From assembly GCF_017875315.1 (NCBI RefSeq), contig NZ_JAGGMM010000001.1, forward strand, positions 372,001-436,000: a DNA stretch of 64,000 nucleotides. The letters run 5' to 3'. Source of the stretch: Methanomicrobium sp. W14. Lineage in GTDB: Archaea; Halobacteriota; Methanomicrobia; Methanomicrobiales; Methanomicrobiaceae. Under the pieces are notes generated by a model that was not told the DNA's origin, did not search any database, and saw nothing but the letters and a program-made list of their open reading frames with translations. Of this stretch, positions 34,600 through 43,116 are shown one piece after another. The translations under genes and the position numbers were made by a program. The first letter of the stretch is position 1, and the number at the start of each line of letters is the position of its first letter.

Positions 34600-35185
34600 T
34601 TATGGTCTTGGAAATCTCAGAAGCGTAAAAAAAGGTCTTGAGAAAGCCGGTGCACAGACTACTATCACATCTGACCTGAAAGTCATGGATTCTGCGGACG
34701 GTGTTGTTCTCCCGGGTGTCGGTGCATTTTCCGAAGGGATGGAGAAGCTTTGCGATATGAAGGCTGCCCTATGCGATTATGTAAAGGAAAGGCCTGTTCT
34801 TGGTATATGTCTGGGGATGCAGATGCTTCTTGAGGTCGGTGAAGAGTATGGTATCCATAAAGGTCTTGGACTTGTCCCGGGAACCGTCAAACGTTTTCCT
34901 GTCCGGAAAGGCTATAAAATACCTCATATGGGTTGGAACACTATATCAATAACGCAGAATGACCCTTTTCTTGAAGGAATAGATAATAACAGCTATGTCT
35001 ATTTCGTTCATTCCTATTATGCCGAAACGAAACCGGAGTACACTCTTACTTCAACCGATTACATTTGTCCTTTTGCATCTTCTGTAAAAAACAAAAATGC
35101 GTATGGGACGCAGTTCCACCCGGAAAAAAGCGGGAAGACTGGCTTAAAGATTCTTGAAAACTTCATTGGGCTTTGTAGTGAATAA
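34577..35185 (+). CDS. hisH: Imidazole glycerol phosphate synthase subunit HisH
   Basis: 202 residues from ATG 34577, preceded by GAGGAGGAG; an upstream ATG at 34547 gives an unnatural charged extension and is rejected. Class I glutaminase: GLGNLRSV oxyanion region, nucleophile Cys in LGICLGMQML, His/Glu in GTQFHPEKSG. It supplies ammonia to HisF in histidine synthesis. No hisF is in the window, so the his genes are scattered. The 23-bp overlap with the PUA-PP-loop gene suggests co-translation. Confidence 0.92.
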   Translation: MTQVVILDYGLGNLRSVKKGLEKAGAQTTITSDLKVMDSADGVVLPGVGAFSEGMEKLCDMKAALCDYVKERPVLGICLGMQMLLEVGEEYGIHKGLGLVPGTVKRFPVRKGYKIPHMGWNTISITQNDPFLEGIDNNSYVYFVHSYYAETKPEYTLTSTDYICPFASSVKNKNAYGTQFHPEKSGKTGLKILENFIGLCSE

Positions 35186-35608
35186 TTTTTTTACATTCTA
35201 TTTTTTTCATATACTATGAAACAGGTTCTTTATTTGAATTTATGGCATTCACAATTCTCTCTGATGATTTCTGCAAAGTTGATATTTTTAAGGAATTAAT
35301 TCATCTGGTCAGATCAGCAATAACGGTAATACGGAATTGTTGTATAAAATGTTTTCATCCAATAAAAGTAGAAGTTATTTTACTTTGTCAGACTGTAGAG
35401 ATATTATTGAAAGCCTTTAGTTCATTTACATATTTTTCGATAAGATCTCTGTAGTCATGCATGATTCCTTTTTTACATTTTGAGTAAGAAAATTTTTGGA
35501 ATATTTCGTCTTGTCACTGTGAAATTGAGAATCATATATCGTTGGTGGGGTCTTCTGACTCATCAATTATAAGAAATCTTACAAAAATAGATCTAACTTT
35601 TAGTAAAG
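35186..35608. other. Gene-free stretch with possible decayed coding fragment
   Basis: Both long frames look random. On the minus strand a short run, CKKGIMHDYRDLIEKYVNELKAF, reads as plausible coding with stops after it, and another (KNINFAEIIRENCECHK) lies in a different frame. I take these as a decayed gene of unknown origin; low confidence. Confidence 0.3.
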
Positions 35609-35723
35609 TGCTGTCGGTGGGATCCGAACCCACGACCTCCAGATATCTCAGATATCAAAGCGCCCCGAAATGTCCTCAAAAACCCTATGAGTCTGGCGCC
35701 CTAACCGACTAGGCCACGACAGC
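35609..35723 (-). tRNA. tRNA with CAU anticodon (probably elongator Met), 41-nt intron
   Basis: On the minus strand, GCTGTCG pairs with CGACAGC, discriminator A at 35609; T arm GTGGG-TTCGGAT-CCCAC. The anticodon stem CCAGA/TCTGG is split: exon 1 ends CTCATA (anticodon CAT at 35687-35689), an intron of 41 nt follows at 35645-35685, and exon 2 resumes with A38 at 35644. CTCA pairs with TGAG near the intron 3' end, leaving 3-nt bulges on both sides, i.e. a bulge-helix-bulge for the tRNA endonuclease at position 37/38. tRNA-Ile2 (CAU) is not excluded. Confidence 0.88.
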
Positions 35724-35899
35724 ACATCTTTAATTTAAATGTCGGTCTTACACACGAAGTGCATAATGAAAACGACGGATTCTCTATTAAAGGTTATGAT
35801 ATTGTTTTGTAAATCTGTATCAAAACAAAGTAACTCCTGTTAAAAATAAAAATGCCTAAAATATTTCTAAAAATTAAAAATTAATTTTCACTTTTTCAA

Positions 35900-37396
35900 T
35901 TAATTCTCAGACTTCATAAGCTCTTTTTCAGTATCATCGAATACTTTGGTTATTGATTCGCTAGGGGGCTTCGTGTATATGCTTACAATGTATATCGCCG
36001 CAAGTGACAGGAAAAATCCAGGGATTATCTCGTAAAGACCGAAGAATTCAAACTGTTTCCATATCAGGACAGTAATTCCTCCGACTATGATTCCGGCAAG
36101 TGCTCCCGGAAGGTTTGTTCTCTTCCAGAACAGGGCCATTATCACAATCGGGCCGAAAGCAGCGCCGAACCCGGCCCAGGCATATGAGACGATATTGAAT
36201 ACAAAACTGTTCGGGTCAAGTGCAAGTATTATTGCAAGTATTGCAACAAGAAGAACGGAAAACCTGCTTATCCATATCAGCTGCCTGTCTGAAGCATCTG
36301 ATTTCAGGTAATTTTTGTAAAGGTCCTGTGATACTGCCGAAGCGCTTACAAGAAGCTGGGAAGATGCGGTACTCATAATTGCTGCAAGAATACCACAGTA
36401 AATTATTCCTGCAAGGAACGTGAAGAAAACCTGACCTGTCATAACCATAAATACTGTCTCTGAGTCTGCACCGACAAGAGGAGTCGAGAGAAAGACTCTT
36501 CCGATAATTCCTATAGCAACGGCCGCAAAAAGCGAGATGATTACCCATATCATTGCAACCTTCCTTGCTTCTTTTATTTCCCCGGCTTTTCTGATTGCCA
36601 TAAACCTGACAAGTATATGAGGCTGTCCAAAATATCCGAGGCCCCATGCAAGCATGGATACTATCGCAATTACTGTAAGGGGACTTCCGTCAGTATCAAG
36701 GAACGGGTTTAAAAGTGCGGGGTTAATCTGCTGAATACCTGAAATTGCATTTTCCGGACCGCCAAGCATTGAAAGTGCTGCAATAGGAACGATAAGAAGC
36801 GCGAAAAACATTAAAGACCCCTGGATAAAATCGGTAAGGCATACAGCTTTAAAACCTCCTGTGAAGGTATATAATACGACGATTAAAGAGCCCATAAGAA
36901 GAGCTGTTCTGTAATCAATTCCGAAAACCGTGTTGAACAATTTTCCGCTGGCAACAAACTGTGCGGATGTGTATATTAAGAAGAAAACAAGAATGAAAAG
37001 TGCGGAGATTGCACCTATAATATCCGATTTGTCCTCAAACCTGTTTTTTAGGAATTCAGGCAGGGTAAGTGAATCATTAGCATTCTTCGTGTAGACTCTG
37101 AGCCTTTTTGCTATGAATTTCCAGTTCAGAAATGTCCCGATAATAAGACCCAGTGCCACCCATATCGCAGACATGCCGGAAAGGTATGCAAGCCCGGGAA
37201 GACCTATCAGAAGCCATCCGCTCATATCGGAGGCTTCAGCGCTAAGTGCCGTAACATACCTGTTAAGGCCTCTTCCACCAAGAATATAGTCGCTGACGCT
37301 GCACGTTTTTCTATAATACAAAAATCCTATGATGACCATTATGGACAGATAAAGTACAAAAGCTGCCAGAGTCTCCAGTTCATTGCCAGATAACAT
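35900..37396 (-). CDS. Sodium/solute symporter (SSS family, PutP-like)
   Basis: 498 residues with about 13 hydrophobic helices. SSS motifs: SDYILGGRGLNRYVTALSAEASDMSGWLL, FTGGFKAVCLTDFIQGSLMF, AIMSTASSQLLVSASAVSQDLY. Na+-site Ser/Thr of helix 8 are present in STASSQLL. Proline or another amino acid is likely, as in methanogen PutP proteins; the substrate is not proven. The ATG follows an AT-rich upstream region. Single gene. Confidence 0.88.
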   Translation of the reverse strand: MLSGNELETLAAFVLYLSIMVIIGFLYYRKTCSVSDYILGGRGLNRYVTALSAEASDMSGWLLIGLPGLAYLSGMSAIWVALGLIIGTFLNWKFIAKRLRVYTKNANDSLTLPEFLKNRFEDKSDIIGAISALFILVFFLIYTSAQFVASGKLFNTVFGIDYRTALLMGSLIVVLYTFTGGFKAVCLTDFIQGSLMFFALLIVPIAALSMLGGPENAISGIQQINPALLNPFLDTDGSPLTVIAIVSMLAWGLGYFGQPHILVRFMAIRKAGEIKEARKVAMIWVIISLFAAVAIGIIGRVFLSTPLVGADSETVFMVMTGQVFFTFLAGIIYCGILAAIMSTASSQLLVSASAVSQDLYKNYLKSDASDRQLIWISRFSVLLVAILAIILALDPNSFVFNIVSYAWAGFGAAFGPIVIMALFWKRTNLPGALAGIIVGGITVLIWKQFEFFGLYEIIPGFFLSLAAIYIVSIYTKPPSESITKVFDDTEKELMKSEN

Positions 37397-37709
37397 TACA
37401 ATCTCCTATTAAAGCGGTATCCTGTCACTTTTTCAGGCATAAAATATTCCTGAGATTTCACTTTTTTGATGAAAACAGGAGCTGTTCTGTATGAATAAGG
37501 CACAAAGCGTCATTTTTGGACCTCAGGCAAAGTCCTGCATGAAGATGCTAGTACCTTATCGGTGAAAACGGCTTGTCAGAATATTCATCTGGATACCCTT
37601 GGAAAATCAGTATCGTCTATATTGAAGCGACAGATAACACCTTTGCTTAATTAATCTAAAATAATTATTATATATATCATAAGTACTTGAGATTTTGAGC
37701 TGATAAAAG
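37397..37709. other. Intergenic region, nothing recognised
   Basis: A 313-bp gap holding the 5' upstream region of the symporter (AGGAGATTG-type ribosome site right at its edge) and the downstream flank of the HEAT-repeat gene. No RNA gene, no repeat and no credible frame; TATA-like runs occur at about 37650-37680. Confidence 0.4.
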
Positions 37710-40700
37710 TTATAATGACTGCAAATTTTCCGTATCTTTATTATCTGGACGATTTTTGCCTTTTGTTTTGTAAATTACCAAATGAAGAATTTCCTTTTTT
37801 TTCTGGTTATCAGCATTCTTCTCAGCCAGAATAAGCATTGGAACTGCTTTTTCCCCAAGGTCTAAAAGACTCTCTTCTGCGGAATCGGATACCTTGTCAT
37901 CCTCGTCAAAAAGGGCATTAATAAGTTCATATATGGATTCCGGCCGGTTGATTCCTGAAATGACGAATACAGCATTCAGCCGTTTTTTCGGGTCTTTACT
38001 TTTTAGGAGAGATTTTGCTGCATTTAATCCCATCAATCCTTCTTCTCTCAGTGCGACCCAGTTTTCACTTTGGATATAGTGTTTTATTCTTTCGTTTTGT
38101 TCAATGAGAGAAATTGTATTTTTGGCAGCGGTATTTTTTTCATCAGGGCTGTTCTTAATCTTCTCATTAAGAGAAAAAACAGCGTCTGTACCATATTTTA
38201 CCAGGTATACCTGAGCAGTTCCTGAAATTTTTATTTTTTTGTCATCCAGAGCTTTTATAAGAGGATCAAGTGATTCTCTGGTATTTATTCTGCCTATAGT
38301 TCTTACAGCATTCAGCCTTGTTTCATCGTTTTTGTCATAAAGAAGTCTGGAGATCAGGGAAATTGCCCCGGGGCCGATTACTTCAAGTTTGTCCCATTCT
38401 CTGTTCTGTATATAGAATTTTATCTTTTCGTTCTGCTCTATTTTATGTATAATTTCTTCAATTACTGCTCTATTGTTGTAATCGCTTTTTTCCTCTGCAA
38501 TAGTCTTTAAAGCAGGTAAAGCAGTCTGCCCCATTTCTGTTAAAGCTTTTTTTGCAAGACATGAAATTTCTTCATCCATATCAGAAAGTGCATCCGAAAG
38601 CGGCCTGACAGACTCCTCAGTGCCTGTTTTAATTATAATACTGAGTGCATTTTTTCTTTTTTCAGAGTATGGATTTTTTAATTCGCTGTATAGTGGCTGT
38701 ATGGAGGTCTGTCCCAGTTTTAAAATGTCGCTCCACATATTTCTGGCAATCATGTAATAAACAAGGTCATCCGCATTTTTTGGGACAGTTTTTGTTATCT
38801 CCAGTGCTTTTGCTGCATTTTCCTTATATCTGCTGTTTTTTTCACTTTTAAGGGCTGTAATAAGAGGTTTTTGAACCGCATTCCCGTATTTTACCAGTCC
38901 TTTTACTGCTTTTTCACGTATGGTTTCGTTACTGTCGTCAAAAAGGGATATCAGAAGTTCAAAAGACCTGTCATCATTTAGTTCAGCCAAAAGGTTCACT
39001 GCTGTAAGGCGGACCCGTGAATCTTTGTCTTTCAGTGAAAATTTTAAAACATCAAATACTCTTTTATCTTTGGTTTTAAAGAATGATTTTAGATAAACCA
39101 TTTCTACAGCAGGGTCATTTTCAGTATATATCCTGTCGTGCAACGCACTGAATGCTTCACTGTCGTGAGTATCGGGGATTTTTTTTGCAACTTCTGTTCT
39201 GATCTCAGGTTTTCCGTAGTTGAGAGTACGAATCATGCCTCTTATACCTGGTTTTCCGATTTTTATCAATACACCTGAAATTTTTTCCTGAAGGGACTGG
39301 TCTGCGTTGTTCATTGCATTTATCAGCGGTTCAACCGCAGGTTCGCCTGTTTCTGCGATTTCGTCTGAAAATTTCCTGCTTGTAGACAAATTGTCACTTT
39401 TAAGGCCTATCAGAAGGCTTGAGACTTTTATTGCAGCTTTTTTCTTTATTTCAAGCTCTTTTTTGATTATGGCATCAATTTCGTTCTGGGTAAGCTGTTT
39501 TTTAATGTCCTTGGCTGCTGTCTCTTCTTTTTTGGAGTTAGCCTGCTGTATAAGGTCATCAATCTCATTCTGGGTAAGTTTTTTGCCAAGGAGTACGGTT
39601 GTTTTTTTGTTTTTGAGATATACGGACCTGTGCAGGAGTTCATCAATCTCATCCTGTGTCAGTTTTTTGCCAAGGAGTTTAGATGTTTCATTTTTTTTTG
39701 CAGAATATGTTTTTCCGGTCAGTCTGATGATTTCATCCTGACTGAATTTTTTTTCAAGGATCTGCATTGCGTCAGTGTCCTTTGAGTTAAGTATTCTGTC
39801 AAGAAGACTGTCCAGTTCATCAGGGTTTAGTTTTCTCCTTAAAAGGTCTGCTGTTTTCCGGTTTGACTGTCTTATAATTTCTTTTTCTCTTTTGAATTCC
39901 CTCTCTGTGAATATATCCAGAATTGCCCTTGCATTCCTTTTTACCTCATAATCATTGTCTAAAGCATATTCCCTGACATATGGAACAATTTTTGTATCTT
40001 CAATCTTTGAAAGGACACTGAGCATACCGAGCTTTTCCATTTTTGTTCCCTGTATTTCTACCCTGTGAACCTCTTTCATAAGGTAATTGAACATAAAATT
40101 GCTGTATTTCAAAAGAGCTTCCATGGCCTTTTCTCTTACACTTTGCTCAGGGTCGTTAAGTGATCGCGTAACAGGGGGAATTCCGGAGGGATCACTTATG
40201 TCGCCAAGGGCACTAAGGGATGATATTCTTACAAGTTCATTTGAATTGGAAACCATATTTTCAAGAAATGGTATTGATGAATTTCCAATCTTTGCAACTG
40301 AATTTGAACATTCCTCTCTTACATAATCTTCACTGTCTGAAAAATGCCTGATTAACGCAGGTATTGTTGTAATGTCATGTATTTTTCCAAGGGAATATGC
40401 AGAAGCTTTTCTTACGCCGCCGTCTTCATCGTCAATAGTTTTCAAAAGAAGGGGTACTGCTTTTTTTTCGTAGATGTCTCCCAGTGCTTCTATTGAAGAG
40501 GCCTTTAAACTGGTGTTTTCATCTTCCGCAAGAAGGCAGAATATCTCGTATGACTTTTTACCGTATTTTTTCAGGTTTTCCACAGCTATTATCCTTACAA
40601 CATAGTCCTTGTCCGAAAGCGCCTGTGAAAACTTATGGATGGTTTCCGTATCAAATTCCGATTTTTTAAGAATATCCTCCCAGTATTCAGTGGAATTAAA

Positions 40701-41849
40701 TTCTGGTTTATTTATTGAATCCTTTTTATCAGTTGTATTATTTTCAGGTTCTTCCTTCTTTTTTTCTTTTATATACGAAAGAGCCTCTATAGCACCGCAT
40801 TTAATTTTTTGGTCCGGTCCGTTTTTAGCTGCTTTTATGGCATCAGTGCCTGGCTTTCCGATGGAGTACAATAATTCTCCTGATTTTCTGCGGGTCTCAG
40901 GGATGTCATCTCCGAGGAATTCGATGAGAACGGGTATTGCCTTCTCGCCTAATTTTTCAACGTCTCTGTAATTTCCGCGCAGCATCATTGCTTTGGCAGC
41001 CTCCAGGACATTTTCTGTCTTCAGACCTGCTTTTTTTAGAGACCATGAAGCTTCAACCCTGACATCATTGTCAGAGTCATTCATACTTTGTATCAGGAGT
41101 GGGTATAGCGATGTGTCCCTTTTTTCAGAAATAGCGGCGACTGCCGACTGCCTTACCTCTTTGTCGCTGTCTTCAAGAAGTATTTTTAAAAGAGAGTTAG
41201 CATTTTTACTATCAATTCCACCGAGAATGACGGCTATTCTCTTTTTTATTCCGGGATCCGGCGTTTTAATGCCAAGATTGAGAGCGGGAAGAGCATGAAT
41301 CCCTGTTTTTCCCAGTGATTCCCATTCGTTCTTAGCCAGGTAATAAAACGCTTTTTCTGTCTGGTTTTCAGTTTTCCAGTGTAGTGAATCAAGAGATTCA
41401 GCAGATTTTGCCCTGACATTTATGTTTTCATCCCGGAGAAGGTACAAAAGCGTATTTATGACTGTCTTGGTGGAAGGCGTAATATACCCAAGTACAACTG
41501 CTGAACCTTGCCTGAGCCTGTAGTCTTTGTCCATCGCCATAGCTGAAACATTTTCATATGTCTGACTGTTGTTTCTGACAATCCACGCAATTGTTCTTGC
41601 AGCGCCATCCCTTGTGTTTTCATTTCCGTTTTTAATGAGGTTCAAAAAAGTGCTGAAAAAATTTCTTTCATATGTACCCAGTATCTCCGCTGCCGCAGAT
41701 CTGACATTAACACTTTCGCTGCCTAGTGATTTTAAAAGCGGAACAGAAGCAGCATTTTCCATATTCTTGAGCTTTTTAATTGCTTCCCTTCTTTTCTTTT
41801 TATCATGAGAGTCCAGAGAGCCTATTAAAATGCTGATTTCGTCCGACAA
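37710..41849 (-). CDS. Giant HEAT-repeat protein with internal LTQDEID repeats
   Basis: 1379 residues, almost entirely HEAT-type helical pairs (for example VPLLKSLGSESVNVRSAAAEIL, TTIPALIRHFSDSEDYVRE), so a superhelical scaffold. No signal peptide or TM helix. The middle (about residues 670-810) switches to five ~28-residue repeats whose core is KKLTQDEIDELL or a variant. This motif is very like the FliM/FliN N-terminal LSQDEIDALL that binds CheY in bacterial motility. Phycobilin-lyase-type HEAT proteins and S-layer-linked ones are alternatives. No neighbours indicate its role; the gene is alone with short upstream and downstream gaps. Confidence 0.8.
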   Translation of the reverse strand: MSDEISILIGSLDSHDKKKRREAIKKLKNMENAASVPLLKSLGSESVNVRSAAAEILGTYERNFFSTFLNLIKNGNENTRDGAARTIAWIVRNNSQTYENVSAMAMDKDYRLRQGSAVVLGYITPSTKTVINTLLYLLRDENINVRAKSAESLDSLHWKTENQTEKAFYYLAKNEWESLGKTGIHALPALNLGIKTPDPGIKKRIAVILGGIDSKNANSLLKILLEDSDKEVRQSAVAAISEKRDTSLYPLLIQSMNDSDNDVRVEASWSLKKAGLKTENVLEAAKAMMLRGNYRDVEKLGEKAIPVLIEFLGDDIPETRRKSGELLYSIGKPGTDAIKAAKNGPDQKIKCGAIEALSYIKEKKKEEPENNTTDKKDSINKPEFNSTEYWEDILKKSEFDTETIHKFSQALSDKDYVVRIIAVENLKKYGKKSYEIFCLLAEDENTSLKASSIEALGDIYEKKAVPLLLKTIDDEDGGVRKASAYSLGKIHDITTIPALIRHFSDSEDYVREECSNSVAKIGNSSIPFLENMVSNSNELVRISSLSALGDISDPSGIPPVTRSLNDPEQSVREKAMEALLKYSNFMFNYLMKEVHRVEIQGTKMEKLGMLSVLSKIEDTKIVPYVREYALDNDYEVKRNARAILDIFTEREFKREKEIIRQSNRKTADLLRRKLNPDELDSLLDRILNSKDTDAMQILEKKFSQDEIIRLTGKTYSAKKNETSKLLGKKLTQDEIDELLHRSVYLKNKKTTVLLGKKLTQNEIDDLIQQANSKKEETAAKDIKKQLTQNEIDAIIKKELEIKKKAAIKVSSLLIGLKSDNLSTSRKFSDEIAETGEPAVEPLINAMNNADQSLQEKISGVLIKIGKPGIRGMIRTLNYGKPEIRTEVAKKIPDTHDSEAFSALHDRIYTENDPAVEMVYLKSFFKTKDKRVFDVLKFSLKDKDSRVRLTAVNLLAELNDDRSFELLISLFDDSNETIREKAVKGLVKYGNAVQKPLITALKSEKNSRYKENAAKALEITKTVPKNADDLVYYMIARNMWSDILKLGQTSIQPLYSELKNPYSEKRKNALSIIIKTGTEESVRPLSDALSDMDEEISCLAKKALTEMGQTALPALKTIAEEKSDYNNRAVIEEIIHKIEQNEKIKFYIQNREWDKLEVIGPGAISLISRLLYDKNDETRLNAVRTIGRINTRESLDPLIKALDDKKIKISGTAQVYLVKYGTDAVFSLNEKIKNSPDEKNTAAKNTISLIEQNERIKHYIQSENWVALREEGLMGLNAAKSLLKSKDPKKRLNAVFVISGINRPESIYELINALFDEDDKVSDSAEESLLDLGEKAVPMLILAEKNADNQKKKEILHLVIYKTKGKNRPDNKDTENLQSL
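39425..39846 (-). repeat. Five 28-codon repeats with FliM-like LTQDEID core
   Basis: Within the HEAT protein, cores RKLNPDELDSLL, KKFSQDEIIRLT, KKLTQDEIDELL, KKLTQNEIDDLI and KQLTQNEIDAII recur at ~28 residues, joined by KK/E-rich linkers. The DNA shows the matching TCATCCTGTG/TTCTGGGTAAG units every 81-88 bp. Confidence 0.85.
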
Positions 41850-42019
41850 ATCCCCCCACCCGGAAATATTATAAAAATCTAAAAATTTTAATTGAACAGA
41901 TTCTGCAATTAAATTTTAACTTAAAGTCTGTATGCAGATAAATTTATCCCGGAAATTCGCACTGGAGAAAAATGATGTTTTATTCACGCAATGGCAGTAA
42001 AAAAAGGATACCTGAAATT

Positions 42020-42904
42020 TTATTCTGCCAGATAAATATACTTTTCAGGAACCTCAATCTCTATTTTATACGATTTAAGCATGTTTGGGTTTATTATGAA
42101 ATAATAATTCCCTGCGCCTTCATAGAATTTGTGTGTCCATACGAATTCATCAACGTTGTCTCTGTCCAGGACCTTGCCATCTCTATCTGTACTGTTGTCG
42201 CCGGTGAGGACATCTTCAGGCTTGGAAAAAAGATAATTACTGTAACTTCCTTCAGATTTGTCTATCTCTTTTGGGACTGCTCCTTCTGTCCGGGTATTCA
42301 GGATATATACGATACTGTTCGGGTCTTCTGCGTCCATGACCTGAATGTTTATTGATGGAATAATCATATACTGATTTTCGGGTTCTACACCTATTCCTTC
42401 ACCTTCACTTGCTATAAACCCTTCAATCTCTCCTGAATCACTGTCATCGGTATTTCCCACGTCTCCGAGATTTTCAATGCTGACTTTCATCTCCCAGTAG
42501 GGAAAGGGTATATTGATTATCTGCGTTGTGGCATCCCACTGTCCGTCTATTGTTGCATAAGTAACAAGAGTGTTGTTGCCAGGTTCCTCGTATGACGGGA
42601 TGCTGTATCCAAGGTCTTTAAGGTTCGGTGCCCACTGAATATTATATGTTGAAGGGTCAACGAACTGAATCGATTTAGGCGCTCCGTCCCATGCAGGAGT
42701 TTCAGTCGGCGTCTGCGTGACTTTGGATAAAACAGGAGTATACGGGGATGACTGTGCACCTGAGGGTATGGGTATATTGGACACGGTCTGAGGTTTGGAC
42801 TCAGGCAATACGCTCTCTCCGCTCAATATCGGCTTAACAACAAGTGCCAGAATGATTACGACTGCAATTGCAACAGCAAAGAACATGAGGTCCTGTTTTT
42901 GCAT
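42020..42904 (-). CDS. Membrane-anchored surface protein of unknown function
   Basis: 294 residues. MQKQDLMFFAVAIAVVIILALVVKPIL is an N-terminal membrane helix; a Pro/Ser/Thr-rich stalk (~32-65) follows, then a beta-rich domain with DGQWDATTQIINIPFPYWEMKVSIE. No family recognised. Acidic composition (GEIEGFIASEGEGIG) suits an extracellular location. Stand-alone gene with AT-rich flanks. Confidence 0.7.
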   Translation of the reverse strand: MQKQDLMFFAVAIAVVIILALVVKPILSGESVLPESKPQTVSNIPIPSGAQSSPYTPVLSKVTQTPTETPAWDGAPKSIQFVDPSTYNIQWAPNLKDLGYSIPSYEEPGNNTLVTYATIDGQWDATTQIINIPFPYWEMKVSIENLGDVGNTDDSDSGEIEGFIASEGEGIGVEPENQYMIIPSINIQVMDAEDPNSIVYILNTRTEGAVPKEIDKSEGSYSNYLFSKPEDVLTGDNSTDRDGKVLDRDNVDEFVWTHKFYEGAGNYYFIINPNMLKSYKIEIEVPEKYIYLAE

Positions 42905-43116
42905 AATTTACTTTAGTTTATTTTAATTTATATATGATTTGTTTTTAAAAAATAATTTTAGATTAATTTTATTCATTTTCTTCAAAAAATTGTCAGAATA
43001 AGTGTAATGCATATAAGATATGCAAATTCCGTTTTAATTTAAATAAACCGATTAAAATCGTGCATTGATAAATTAATAAAATAGTTGTATTGATAAATTG
43101 CCATCCGTTCATAATG

